Translations under genes and position numbers: made by a program
In this document: positions 56,472 to 64,000 of the stretch, in pieces
Layout: each line of letters begins with the position of its first letter
How positions within the stretch are numbered: position 1 is the first letter of the stretch
Source of the DNA: Phycisphaerae bacterium
GTDB taxonomy: Bacteria > Planctomycetota > Phycisphaerae > Phycisphaerales > UBA1924
Reading direction: 5' to 3'
Length of the DNA: 64,000 bases
Assembly: GCA_016793805.1 (NCBI GenBank)
Contig: JAEUIZ010000048.1
Span: forward strand, 29,889 to 93,888
The notes under the pieces: model-generated
Databases searched by the model: none
Seen by the model: the letters and a program-made list of their open reading frames with translations, nothing else
Told to the model about the DNA's origin: nothing

Positions 56472-57260
56472 TCAGTCGGATTCGGGCGGGCGGTGGGCGA
56501 CGGCGACGAGCCAGGCCTGGCCGACGGTGGTGAGGGTCTCGACGCGGTCGAGGCCGGGGAGGCCGGCGAGTGTGGGGGCTGGGGATTCGGCGGGAGCGGG
56601 CCAGGCGAGGAGGAGCCATCGGCGGGCAACGCGCCAGAGTTCGGCGAGGGCGACGGGATCGGTGCATGGGCGGAGGAGGACGGAGAGGGCGGCGTCGAAG
56701 GCGAGGTCGGTTTCGCCGGCGAGGCTGGCGGTGTCGCCGTGCTCGTGGGCGAGGCTTGGTCGCGGGTAGCGGAGAGCGGCGAAGCGAGCGGCTTGCGCGT
56801 CGGGCTCGAGGGAGACGAGGGACCCGGAGCGGGAGAGACGGGAGGCGAGGTAGGCGGCGAGGTAGCCGGTGCCACCAGGGAAGAGGAGGAGGCGAGCGCC
56901 TGGGCGGATGAGCCCGTCGGCGGCGCGGAGAGCGGGGAGGCCGCGGGGGCCCATGAGGTCGGCGTAGACGCGGTCGTGGGTGCAACGGATGGGGATGGAG
57001 TGGCCGTCGGGGAGCGAGGCGAGGTAGTCCTTGCCCCCGGAGCCGTTGCGGGAGAGGGCTCGGCGGAGGGACTCGGCGCGGAGTTCGCGGTAACGGATGC
57101 CGTGGACGAGGAGGGTTTGCTTGAGGCCGAGGGCGTGTCGGAGGCGGTTGGCGAGTGAGGCGCGCGGTCGGAGGTCGAGGTCGGTGGGCGCGGCGAGCGC
57201 GGGATCGGCTAGCGCGGCGTCGGCGAGTGAAGGGGGTTGTGGCACTCGAAGAGTTCCCAT
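56472..57260 (-). CDS. SAM-dependent methyltransferase-like protein (PIMT-like)
   Basis: 262 residues. The region HSIPIRCTHDRVYADLMGPRGLPAL and a nucleotide-binding-like RLLLFPGGTGYLAAYLASRL resemble protein-isoaspartate methyltransferases, though several key residues are degenerate. I would not claim activity. The start overlaps the metallo-hydrolase gene by 52 nt at ATG 57260; a GTG at 57245 with GGGA 8 nt upstream is an alternative that shortens the overlap. The gene has strong third-position GC bias, supporting coding. Confidence 0.68.
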   Translation of the reverse strand: MGTLRVPQPPSLADAALADPALAAPTDLDLRPRASLANRLRHALGLKQTLLVHGIRYRELRAESLRRALSRNGSGGKDYLASLPDGHSIPIRCTHDRVYADLMGPRGLPALRAADGLIRPGARLLLFPGGTGYLAAYLASRLSRSGSLVSLEPDAQAARFAALRYPRPSLAHEHGDTASLAGETDLAFDAALSVLLRPCTDPVALAELWRVARRWLLLAWPAPAESPAPTLAGLPGLDRVETLTTVGQAWLVAVAHRPPESD

Positions 57261-58078
57261 TGGAGGCCGGCGGGATCGTCGCGTCGGCCGTCGCCCACGT
57301 CGATCCACCCGGTGGGGAGGTCGTGGCGGCTGATGGTGAGGGCGTAGGGGGCGTTGGCGTGGTGGGAGGCGGCGATCTCGGGGCGGTTGCACTGTCGGGA
57401 GAGGTGGAGGAGGACGACGTGGCGTCGCGGGGCGATGGCGTCGACGGCGCGGCGAGATTCTTCGTTGCTGAGGTGACCGCGGCCGCCGGTGATTCGGCGT
57501 TTGAGGTGCTCGGGGCGGTCGGAGTCGGCCTGGAGGCGGGGGCAGTAGTTGGACTCGATGGCGAGGGTGTCGACGCCGCGGAGGAGATCGACGAGCCCGC
57601 GGGTGAGGAGGCCGACGTCGGTGGCGTAGCCGAGGGAGGCGTCGTGGAAGAGGAAGCGGAGGGCGCAGGAGCCGAGGTCGTCGTGTCGTGCGAGGGTGGC
57701 GCGGACGGCGGGGAGCCCGGGGAGGTCGAGGTCGCGGTCGATGGGAGTGGTGCGATGGCGCGGGACGCCGAGGGCCCAGGCGGCGTGGGTGTGTCTCTCG
57801 TGGACGACGATGGGGAGATCGGGCGGGAGGGCGTCGGCCCAACCCTGGAACCAGTGGTCGGAGTCGAGGTGGGTGAGGAAGAGTGCGGCGAGGTCGTCGA
57901 GGCGGGCGCCGACGAGTTCGAGGCGGGCTCTGGTGCGTCGCGGGGAGAGCCCGGCGTCGATCATGATGAGGCGGCGTGAGGGCCCGGGAAGGTCGATGAG
58001 GGCGCAGTTGCCGGAGGACCCGCTGGCGAGGACGCAGAAGCGAGGGCGAGGGGGAGGCCCAGCGGTTTTCACGACCAC
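57209..58078 (-). CDS. Metallo-beta-lactamase-fold hydrolase (YycJ/WalJ-like)
   Basis: 289 residues. CVLASGSSGNCALID is the usual start of YycJ-like proteins, and the metal motif LTHLDSDHW (the THxxxDH pattern) sits near residue 90, with later His residues in LLHLSRQCN. WalJ-type enzymes have nuclease-like roles in Gram-positive bacteria; the role here is unknown. It overlaps lpxA by 10 nt and the methyltransferase-like gene by 52 nt, so the three are likely co-translated. Confidence 0.85.
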   Translation of the reverse strand: MVVKTAGPPPRPRFCVLASGSSGNCALIDLPGPSRRLIMIDAGLSPRRTRARLELVGARLDDLAALFLTHLDSDHWFQGWADALPPDLPIVVHERHTHAAWALGVPRHRTTPIDRDLDLPGLPAVRATLARHDDLGSCALRFLFHDASLGYATDVGLLTRGLVDLLRGVDTLAIESNYCPRLQADSDRPEHLKRRITGGRGHLSNEESRRAVDAIAPRRHVVLLHLSRQCNRPEIAASHHANAPYALTISRHDLPTGWIDVGDGRRDDPAGLQWELFECHNPLHSPTPR

Positions 58079-58947
58079 TCTTCCTCGTCGTCGGCGACGG
58101 TGGCGGGGTCGATGTTGCCGCGGCGGGAGCGCTGGACGAAGTTGATCATGGCGCGGCTGGGCTTTCCCATGCCGGGGGTGATGGGGCGTTTGGCGGCGGC
58201 GACGAAGTCGGCCATCTCGGCGACGAGCGGGGATTGGGCGGCGAGTTCGCGGAGGATGGCGAGCATCTCGACCTTGCCGGGGCCTGGGCGGATGGCGCGG
58301 GCGAAGGCCTTTCGGACGACGGCGATTTCCTCGCGAGGGACGCCCGCGCGGCGGAGGCCGACGAGGTTGATGCCGACGACGCGGTTGAACTCAGCGGCGA
58401 TGCAGAAGGGCGGGACCTCGGTGGAGACGACGCAGTTGCCGGACATGAAGGCCATTCGCCCGACGCGGCAGAACTGGTGGACCTTGGCGCCGCCGCCCAT
58501 GGTGACGTTGTCGAAGAGTCGTGCGTGACCGCCGATGGCGGCGTCGTTGACCATGGTGACGCCGTTGCCGACCTGGGCGTCGTGTCCGAAGTGTGCGTTG
58601 ACCATCATGAAGACGCGGTCGCCGACGGTGGTGGGGGTGTGCTCGTTGGTGGCGGCGTGGATGGTGGCGTGCTCGCGGATGGTGCCGTGCTGCCCGACGA
58701 CGACGCCGGCGGTTTTGTCACCGGGCTTGAACTTGACGTCCTGGCCGGGGAAGCCGATGCAGGCGAAGGGGTAGAGGATGGTGCCGGCGCCGATGGAGAC
58801 GGGCCCGGCGAGGCAGACGTGGGAGAGGAGGCGGACGCCGTCGGCGAGGCGGACGCGGCCGGTGAGGACGCAATAGGGACCGATCTCTGCGGAATCGGCG
58901 ATCTCGCAGTCTGGCGAGACCTGAGCCGAGGGGTGGATCGATGGCAT
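58069..58947 (-). CDS. lpxA: UDP-N-acetylglucosamine acyltransferase
   Basis: 292 residues, against 262 in E. coli. It catalyses the first step of lipid A synthesis. Hexapeptide repeats form the left-handed helix (IHPSAQVSPDCEIADSAEIGPYC at the start), the catalytic His is in VNAHFGHDAQVGN, and GEEIAVVRKAF-like and LVGLRRAGVPREEI segments match the LpxA C-terminal domain. The extra 30 residues are at the C terminus (RSRRGNIDPATVADDEEEWS). Presence implies a lipopolysaccharide outer membrane. lpxD and fabZ, common neighbours, are not seen. Confidence 0.95.
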   Translation of the reverse strand: MPSIHPSAQVSPDCEIADSAEIGPYCVLTGRVRLADGVRLLSHVCLAGPVSIGAGTILYPFACIGFPGQDVKFKPGDKTAGVVVGQHGTIREHATIHAATNEHTPTTVGDRVFMMVNAHFGHDAQVGNGVTMVNDAAIGGHARLFDNVTMGGGAKVHQFCRVGRMAFMSGNCVVSTEVPPFCIAAEFNRVVGINLVGLRRAGVPREEIAVVRKAFARAIRPGPGKVEMLAILRELAAQSPLVAEMADFVAAAKRPITPGMGKPSRAMINFVQRSRRGNIDPATVADDEEEWS

Positions 58948-59104
58948 GGAGCGATGGTAGGGGAGGCGGTGGTCGGCGTGGAGCGGGGAGGGGGCGAGGT
59001 GAATCCGAGGGGGAGGGAGGCTCGAAAGCCCTGACGACGATGGGAGGCCTGGGCCTGGCAGGACCGGGAGCGAGGCCGCCTCCCCCTTTCACATGGAGAT
59101 GGAC

Positions 59105-60097
59105 ATGCATCGGACGGCATTGATGATGGTGGTGGCGGGGATGGCGGCGGCTCCGGCGGTGGCGCAGTGCGAGTCGAGCAAGAAGGCGGAGTGCGCGGCG
59201 ACGAAGCAGGCGTGCGGCTCGCAGGGGGAGGTCGCGGCGATGGGGGTGGCGTTTGAGCAGCCGGCGGACATCGTGGACACGGCGGTGGCGGCAGGGTCGT
59301 TCAAGACGCTGGCGGCGGCGCTGAAGGCCGCGGGTCTGGTGGAGACGCTCAAGGGGAAGGGCCCGTTCACGGTGTTTGCGCCGACGGACGAGGCGTTCGC
59401 GAAGTTGCCGGCGGGGACGGTGGAGATGCTGCTGAAGCCCGAGAACAAGGAGAAACTGGCGGGGATCCTGGCGTACCACGTCGTGGCGGGGAGCGTGATG
59501 GCCAAGGAGGTCGTGGGGCTGAAGACGGCTGGGACGGTCAACGGGCAGCGTGTGGACATCATGGTCAAGGAGGGGAAGGTCGTGCTCGACGGGAAGTCGA
59601 CGGTGACCAAGACGGACATCGCGTGCAGCAACGGAGTGATCCACGTGATCGACACGGTGATCATGCCGGTGAGCAACGACGTGGTGGCGACGGCGATGGA
59701 GGCGGGGTCGTTCACGACGCTGGCGAAGGCGCTGACGGCGGCGGGACTGGTCGAGACGCTGCAGGGGAAGGGCCCGTTCACGGTGTTTGCGCCGACGGAC
59801 GAGGCGTTCGCGAAGTTGCCGCCTGGGACGATCGAGAGCCTGCTGAAGCCTGAGAACAAGGAGAAGTTGGCGTCGATCCTGACGTTCCACGTGATCCCGG
59901 GCCGGGTGTACGCGGACCAGGTGGTGACGATGACGCGGAGCGCCAAGACGGTGCAGGGTCAGACGTTCGCGATCAGCGTGAAGGACGGGAAGGTGATGAT
60001 CGGGAACGAGAGCGCGATGGCGAAGGTGACAGCGACGGACGTGGAGGCGTCGAACGGTGTGATCCACGTGATCGACACGGTGTTGATGCCCAAGTGA
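59105..60097 (+). CDS. Secreted tandem fasciclin (FAS1) protein
   Basis: 330 residues: signal peptide (about 1-21), a Cys-rich spacer (CESS, AECAAT, QACGS), then two FAS1 domains (about 45-180 and 185-330). Both hold [17 protein letters not shown] and end IHVIDTV-MP. FAS1 domains mediate adhesion or surface association. A 59-bp stretch is identical in the two domains (59352-59410 and 59763-59821), so the duplication is recent or maintained by gene conversion. I chose ATG 59105 because GGAG lies 6 nt upstream; 59093 is also possible. An ECF sigma/RskA pair follows. Confidence 0.9.
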   Translation: MHRTALMMVVAGMAAAPAVAQCESSKKAECAATKQACGSQGEVAAMGVAFEQPADIVDTAVAAGSFKTLAAALKAAGLVETLKGKGPFTVFAPTDEAFAKLPAGTVEMLLKPENKEKLAGILAYHVVAGSVMAKEVVGLKTAGTVNGQRVDIMVKEGKVVLDGKSTVTKTDIACSNGVIHVIDTVIMPVSNDVVATAMEAGSFTTLAKALTAAGLVETLQGKGPFTVFAPTDEAFAKLPPGTIESLLKPENKEKLASILTFHVIPGRVYADQVVTMTRSAKTVQGQTFAISVKDGKVMIGNESAMAKVTATDVEASNGVIHVIDTVLMPK

Positions 60098-60318
60098 GCC
60101 AGACGAGCCTGGGGCGTTCCCGGGCGGTGCCGTCGGTCATCCCGGGCCGGCGGCGCCTTGGAATCGAGGATGAAGCCGTGCCCCGCCGCCGTTGCGAGTC
60201 AGCCGTGGTCGAAGTCCGAGGAGTCTCGGGGCGACTGGCGGGCTCGCGACGCGCGGCGGGGCGCCCGCGCCGGGCGCTGGTGTGTGGCGGCGCGCGTCGG
60301 CCCAGGGGCAGGGGAATA

Positions 60319-60873
60319 ATGGGCGTGACCGTGAGCCAGACCCTGCTCCAACGAGTTGCCGCCGGTGAACAGGCGGCCGTGCGCGAGACGATCGAGCGGT
60401 ATGGTTCGCTCGTGTGGTCGCTGGCGCGCCGGCACTTGGGGACGTCGAGCGAGGCCGAGGAGGTCGTACAAGAGGTGTTCGTGCAGTTGTGGCAGCAGGC
60501 GGCGCGGTTCGACCCGACGCTGGGCTCGGAGCAGACGTTCGTGGCGCTGATCGCGCGTCGGCGGCTGATCGACCGGGCGCGGTCTCGGGCGCGGCGGCCG
60601 CGGCCGGAGGAGATCCAGGAATCCGCGGTGGCGGCGGCGGCGGATCGTGTGGCGGACGCGGACGACGTGGCGCGGGCGGCGGAGGCGCTGGGGGCGTTGG
60701 GGGTGGAGCAGCAGCGGGTGATCCGGCTGTCGGTGCACCACGGGCTGTCGCACGAGGAGATCGCGACGGCGACGGGGCTGCCTCTGGGGACGGTCAAGAC
60801 GCACATCCGGCGTGGGCTGATGCGGGTGCGTGAGATGCTGACGCAGGCCGCGGGAAGGAGGGCGCTGACATGA
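60319..60873 (+). CDS. ECF sigma factor, SigK-like
   Basis: 184 residues. Region 2 (AVRETIERYGSLVWSLARRHLGTSSEAEEVVQEVFVQLW) and region 4 with a helix-turn-helix (GLPLGTVKTHIRRGLMRVREM) are complete. AGGGGA precedes ATG 60319; longer readings start upstream but are Arg/Gly-rich and implausible. The downstream anti-sigma gene overlaps its stop by 4 nt. With the FAS1 gene upstream it forms a set like SigK-RskA with MPT70/MPT83 in mycobacteria, so it may drive that gene and itself. Confidence 0.93.
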   Translation: MGVTVSQTLLQRVAAGEQAAVRETIERYGSLVWSLARRHLGTSSEAEEVVQEVFVQLWQQAARFDPTLGSEQTFVALIARRRLIDRARSRARRPRPEEIQESAVAAAADRVADADDVARAAEALGALGVEQQRVIRLSVHHGLSHEEIATATGLPLGTVKTHIRRGLMRVREMLTQAAGRRALT

Positions 60874-61640
60874 GCCGCGCACCCGACCCGAATCGACTGC
60901 TGGAGATGCTGTCGGATCGCGCGACGCGTGACCTCTCGCCCGAGGACGAGCGGGTGCTGCGCGAGTTGCTCGCGGGCGAGGCGGACGAGAGCATGGACCG
61001 TGCGGCGGCGGCGGCGGCGGTGGTGTTCGCGTCTGGGGATCGCGAGCCGATGCCCGAGTCGCTGCGGCGGCGGTTGCTGGTGGCGGCGAGCGCGCGCGCG
61101 GTGGGTGGGACCGAGGCTTTGGCGTGGCGTTCGCGGTCGGCGCCAATCGTGCAGTGGGCGGGCTGGGTGGTGGCGGCGGTGGTGGCGCTGGCGGCGATCC
61201 TGTGGCCTCGGGGCGCGGCACCGGTTCCGATCGCGAAGCAGTATCAGCAGATGGCGTCGATGCCGGGGGTGATCCACGCGGAATGGACGGACTGGCAGGA
61301 CCCGGAGCAGAAGGGCGTGACGGGGGAGGTCTGCTGGGACGAGGCGAGGCAGAGCGGGTTCATGCTGCTGCGCGGGCTGAAGCCGAACGACCCGGCGGTG
61401 GAGCAGTACCAGTTGTGGATCATCGACAGCCGGGGGTTGGCGGACCCGGTGACGAACCAGTCGGCCCGGATCTCGGGGGCGGTGTTTGATGCGACGACGG
61501 GCGATACGATCGTGCCGATCCAGCCGGCGATCGCGGTGCAGGGAGCGGCGGCGTTCGCGGTGACGATCGAGAAGCCGAGGGGGACGTGGGTGTCGGACAT
61601 GTCTCGGCGGGTGGTGATCGCGAGCGTGAAGAAGGGGTAG
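60870..61640 (+). CDS. Anti-sigma factor, RskA family
   Basis: 256 residues. The N-terminal half is cytoplasmic and acidic-helical (RNLLEMLSDR-like RLLEMLSDRATRDLSPEDERVLRELLAG), one membrane helix lies about 95-112 (WAGWVVAAVVALAAILW), and the outer part ends with strands such as FAVTIEKPRGTWVSD, the RskA C-terminal domain. Such factors hold the sigma factor until a signal leads to proteolysis. ATGA overlap with the sigma gene shows the pair is produced together. Confidence 0.9.
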   Translation: MSRAPDPNRLLEMLSDRATRDLSPEDERVLRELLAGEADESMDRAAAAAAVVFASGDREPMPESLRRRLLVAASARAVGGTEALAWRSRSAPIVQWAGWVVAAVVALAAILWPRGAAPVPIAKQYQQMASMPGVIHAEWTDWQDPEQKGVTGEVCWDEARQSGFMLLRGLKPNDPAVEQYQLWIIDSRGLADPVTNQSARISGAVFDATTGDTIVPIQPAIAVQGAAAFAVTIEKPRGTWVSDMSRRVVIASVKKG

Positions 61641-61701
61641 GCTGTCGCGAGGATGGGGGGAGGGTGCCGAGGGCGGCGGCGGACCGGAGCGGCGGCGCGG
61701 A

Positions 61702-63105
61702 CTATACTCGCCCCTGACCGGGCGATTGGCGCAGTTGGCTAGCGCGCCACAATGACACTGTGGAGGTCACTGGTTCGAGTCCAGTATCGCCCATTGCCTC
61801 GGATTTCACCGGATCACACCGAACACCAGACCCCACCAAAGCCGCTTGGTTTTCTGGTGTTTCTGATTCGGGCTGTTCGGGTATGGGATCGCTTGGGCGC
61901 GCCAGTGTTGCCGGATTTGTTGCCGGATTTGCTGCCGCCTCACCGACACCCGCCGCAAGGTCGAAGTGTGCATCACGGGTTTGCAGGTAGTGCCGGGCCG
62001 CGATCATCGGGCTATGTCCCAGCCACCCCGCGACAACGTGGGCGGGGAACCGCTCGACCCAGTCCGTCGCGCAGGATGCCCGCATGTTGTGGAACAGCCG
62101 GGGCCAAGGCTTCACGCCGGCTCTGGCGATGATCTTCCCGAACGTGGTCCGCAGGTTCATCGCCGCCCCCCCGACGCGCAGCCGGGGTACAACCGCTTCG
62201 GTTCCCGGGTCGGCGCGGTCGAACAGGTCTTGGAGGATGGGGCGCAACTCGGGGGCGATCGGGACCACGCGCACCGCGTGGCCTTCGTGGCCGGCGGTCT
62301 TGGGGGATCGCACCATCAGCCGCCCGCGCTCCCAGTTCACGTCACCCCACCGCAGGGCCGCGACTTCGGAAGGGCAGCGCAGCCCGGCGAACCGCGACAG
62401 GGCCACGATCGCCCGCCACTGATCATCGGGGCACGCCGCGAGGATCGCGCGGATGGATTCGACGGTGATGTAGTACGCCCGCTCGGGGTTGGACTGTGAG
62501 CCGGCCCGCAGGTCGGCGAACGGGTTGGACGCGATCAGCCCCCAGCGCACCGCGCGTTTGAAGATCGCCCGTGCGACGTGAACGCGCTTCGCCACCGTCG
62601 CCGGGGCCAGTTGCTTCGTGGATTCCGTCCCGTCGTCGTCCTTCACCGGCACCGGCTCGGCGATCGCCTTCCGCCAAGTGTCCGCATGGGCCGGCGTGAT
62701 TGACGCCAGCGGGGTTCCTTCGCCCAGGTGCGCCCGCAGGCTGTCCGTGGTCTGCTTGTACGCCGCCTTCGTCGATGCCTTGACCGATGCCGCCGCGTCG
62801 AATCGGTCCAGCAGGTTCGCCAGCGTCATCACGGCCGCGCCCTTGCGGGGTTCGACGCCCAGCCCCAGCCGGACCACGCGGGCGTGGAGTCGATCGTCGA
62901 TCGCTTCCAGCCACCGCACGCCGTCGGGGTGGATCGTCGAACCGACCCGGTGGGCTTCGAGCACGCGCTCAAAGCCTGCCAGCGCGTTCGATGCCGCCCG
63001 CTCGGAGCACTTGCCCAGCCGCAGGGATTGCTGCTTCCCCGCCGCGTCGCGGAAGCTGATCCGCTTGAGTTCGCCCCGCTCGCCTTCGCGTCCGATGCTC
63101 GCCAT
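61702..63105 (-). CDS. Tyrosine recombinase / integrase
   Basis: 467 residues. A core-binding region (about 90-180) precedes the catalytic domain, with Arg near 245 (LSRFAGLRCPSEV), Lys in RSPKTAGHEGH, HNMRAS, HVVAGWLGHSP and the nucleophile Tyr373 in ARHYLQ. It integrates an element at the tRNA gene. The last 80 residues are not catalytic: the segment GLEPVTSTVSLW is the antisense translation of the tRNA, showing the gene runs through the attachment site. Integrase at the tRNA edge marks the left end of an element. Confidence 0.95.
   Translation of the reverse strand: MASIGREGERGELKRISFRDAAGKQQSLRLGKCSERAASNALAGFERVLEAHRVGSTIHPDGVRWLEAIDDRLHARVVRLGLGVEPRKGAAVMTLANLLDRFDAAASVKASTKAAYKQTTDSLRAHLGEGTPLASITPAHADTWRKAIAEPVPVKDDDGTESTKQLAPATVAKRVHVARAIFKRAVRWGLIASNPFADLRAGSQSNPERAYYITVESIRAILAACPDDQWRAIVALSRFAGLRCPSEVAALRWGDVNWERGRLMVRSPKTAGHEGHAVRVVPIAPELRPILQDLFDRADPGTEAVVPRLRVGGAAMNLRTTFGKIIARAGVKPWPRLFHNMRASCATDWVERFPAHVVAGWLGHSPMIAARHYLQTRDAHFDLAAGVGEAAANPATNPATLARPSDPIPEQPESETPENQAALVGSGVRCDPVKSEAMGDTGLEPVTSTVSLWRASQLRQSPGQGRV
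61703..61708 (+). promoter_or_regulatory. -10 element of the tRNA-Val promoter
   Basis: TATACT, 11 nt before the tRNA start. A matching -35 is not obvious. Confidence 0.5.
61720..61793 (+). tRNA. tRNA-Val (anticodon GAC)
   Basis: A 74-nt cloverleaf: acceptor GGGCGAT with ATCGCCC, D stem GCGC/GCGC, anticodon stem CCACA/TGTGG with loop ATGACAC (anticodon GAC), T stem ACTGG/CCAGT with TTCGAGT. Discriminator A, no encoded CCA. The complementary strand is read by the end of the integrase gene, so this is its attachment site. Confidence 0.97.
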
Positions 63106-63108
63106 GCC

Positions 63109-63597
63109 TCACCGTCCCTTCCTCGGCGTCCGAACACCGCCGCGCTTTTGCAGGGCGCGGAGTTTCGCGCCGCCCCGCTTGGCTTCGGGCATCGTGCCCG
63201 CTTCGCGTCCGATGTACCGCACCGCCGCCCGTGCCAGCAGCCCCGACCGTGTTTCGCCGTGCGCCTTGGCGTGCCGGTCGATCGCGTCCAGAACGCGCTG
63301 GGGCATCGTGATTCCGACGCGGGCGATCTTCACCCGCAGGGTGGACTCGTCCACGTTGACGATCGCCCAGGTTCCATCCGCGTAGTCGGGATCGCTCCGC
63401 AGCCGCTCGATCGGCGAGGGGAGCGGGATCACGCCGCCCTCTTCGATCAGCCCTTCAAGGTGGAGTTCGATCGCCTCGCGGACCATCGCCAGGGCTTCAT
63501 CCACGGTTGCGCCGGCGGACACGCACCCGGGCAGGTCCGGCACGCTCACGCCGTAGTCGCTCTTGCGGTCCTTGTGAATCACGACAGGGTAGTTCAT
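63109..63597 (-). CDS. hicB: HicB-type antitoxin
   Basis: 162 residues. The N-terminal part YPVVIHKDRKSDYGVSVPDLPGCVSAG is a HicB fold that covers the toxin, and the C-terminal part ITMPQRVLDAIDRHAKAHGETRS is a ribbon-helix-helix or helical DNA-binding segment. It neutralises HicA and represses the operon. The ATG overlaps the hicA stop by 4 nt. The gene ends 4 nt before the integrase start. Confidence 0.94.
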   Translation of the reverse strand: MNYPVVIHKDRKSDYGVSVPDLPGCVSAGATVDEALAMVREAIELHLEGLIEEGGVIPLPSPIERLRSDPDYADGTWAIVNVDESTLRVKIARVGITMPQRVLDAIDRHAKAHGETRSGLLARAAVRYIGREAGTMPEAKRGGAKLRALQKRGGVRTPRKGR

Positions 63598-63782
63598 GGC
63601 TTGCTCCATCCGGCTTGCTTGGCGATGCTCCGCAGCGTTCCGATCGGCAGGTCGCGCTTGGGGTGAGGGACCGTCACCAGTCCGGGTCTCAACGGGTGCC
63701 GGTACTGGTGGTGGCTCCCCTTCGTGCGAGCCAACTCCCACCCCTCGGCCACCAGTCGGCGGATCACGTCCCGGCTGTTCAT
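63594..63782 (-). CDS. hicA: HicA-type mRNA interferase toxin
   Basis: 62 residues, a double-stranded-RNA-binding-like fold. The catalytic His is His24 in KGSHHQYRHP. It cuts mRNA and blocks translation until bound by HicB. No ribosome site is evident, and the -10 element ends only 6 nt before the ATG, so the mRNA may be leaderless. Confidence 0.94.
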   Translation of the reverse strand: MNSRDVIRRLVAEGWELARTKGSHHQYRHPLRPGLVTVPHPKRDLPIGTLRSIAKQAGWSKP

Positions 63783-64000
63783 GCCTTAGTATGGCATACG
63801 GTGTGCATCCTGTCAAGGTTCCTTCCGATTGAATCTCCGGGGAGCATCGACTCCCCAATCGCCACCAGCCACGCCGCCGATCCGGGGTGGGTGGGCATCC
63901 CCAGCCCGTCCGCGACGCCCAGGCGTTCGGCCAAGACGTACCCCGCGTCCGTGTCGCCGTGGGGGTCGGGGGCGTACCCGTCCACCAGCAGCCCCACCAC
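63779..64000 (-). CDS. Unknown protein, 3' end only
   Basis: At least 73 residues, continuing beyond the window end. Third codon positions are almost all G or C for the first 40 codons, as expected for real coding DNA, and the bias fades over the last 20 codons, where the hicAB promoter lies. No family recognised (GVADGLGMPTHPGSAAWLVAIGESM). Its stop overlaps the hicA ATG by 4 nt, so it may belong with the element's genes. Confidence 0.55.
   Translation of the reverse strand: MVGLLVDGYAPDPHGDTDAGYVLAERLGVADGLGMPTHPGSAAWLVAIGESMLPGDSIGRNLDRMHTVCHTKA
63788..63816 (-). promoter_or_regulatory. hicAB promoter
   Basis: On the minus strand: a perfect -35 TTGACA (63811-63816), exactly 17 nt, then CATACT (63788-63793, 4 of 6 matches to -10). 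The transcription start would fall at or within a few bases of the hicA ATG (63782). Confidence 0.7.
63789..63799. promoter_or_regulatory. Operator-like palindrome in the hicAB promoter
   Basis: GTATG-G-CATAC, a perfect inverted repeat with 1-nt centre, overlapping the -10 element. HicB-type antitoxins bind such sites to repress their operon. Confidence 0.6.

Noticed and set aside
61702..61793. C-terminal integrase residues over the tRNA as a functional domain
   Set aside because: The segment GLEPVTSTVSLW is simply the reverse-strand reading of the tRNA and appears wherever integrases end in such tRNAs.
1..64000. CRISPR arrays, rRNA genes and insertion sequences
   Set aside because: None seen. 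No regularly spaced repeats, no rRNA sequence and no transposase motifs in any frame.

Overview
The window is a GC-rich chromosomal segment from a bacterium that most resembles a planctomycete of the Phycisphaerae. Three signs point there: secreted proteins ending in a Cys-rich, EF-hand-like dockerin module that finishes in -GCP, secreted proteins with PEP-CTERM-like tails (short hydrophobic stretch plus poly-Arg), and pseudopilins with Ala before the cleavage site. lpxA indicates an outer membrane with lipid A. The species cannot be read from the sequence.

Layout. 1-1297: end of a phosphate-uptake operon (pstA 3' end, pstB). 1316-22826, minus strand: a type II secretion-like cluster reading gspF, G, H, I, J, K, L-like, M/C-like, D, then a lipoprotein. 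Many genes overlap by 4 nt. Its gspD-like gene is about 12.8 kb and encodes about 4,276 residues: one N0-like domain, roughly 46 ring-building N-domain repeats and an ordinary C-terminal secretin barrel. Typical GspD proteins have three or four N domains. This is the most striking feature. No gspE ATPase or prepilin peptidase gene is in the window.

22869-38104: mostly exported proteins, the kind of cargo such a system could handle: a Cys glutathione peroxidase, a GH31 alpha-glucosidase, a GH13 amylase-like protein with a dockerin-like end, two propeller-like proteins (one broken by two frameshifts, one at a run of 11 G), two PEP-CTERM-like proteins, a subtilase and a Gly-rich protein. A UbiX homologue lies among them.

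38209-58947: mixed housekeeping and metabolism: glycosylasparaginase, a TerC fusion, DUF899, dapF, an M48 protease, a NifU-like scaffold, aspartate kinase, methylisocitrate lyase, an M28 peptidase, csrA with a long tail, ndk, a BioF-like enzyme, an MFS exporter, a 2-oxoacid dehydrogenase E2, a lone ATP-citrate-lyase-alpha-like fusion, a methyltransferase, a metallo-beta-lactamase-fold hydrolase and lpxA. A perfect 16-bp palindrome at 53027-53042 matches a chromosomal parS (ParB site).

59105-61640: a tandem-fasciclin secreted protein followed by an ECF sigma factor and an RskA-type anti-sigma factor, echoing the mycobacterial SigK/RskA/MPT70-83 arrangement. 61720-64000: tRNA-Val(GAC) with a tyrosine integrase whose 3' end runs antisense through it, then hicAB and a partial gene. 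This is the left end of an integrated element that continues past the window.
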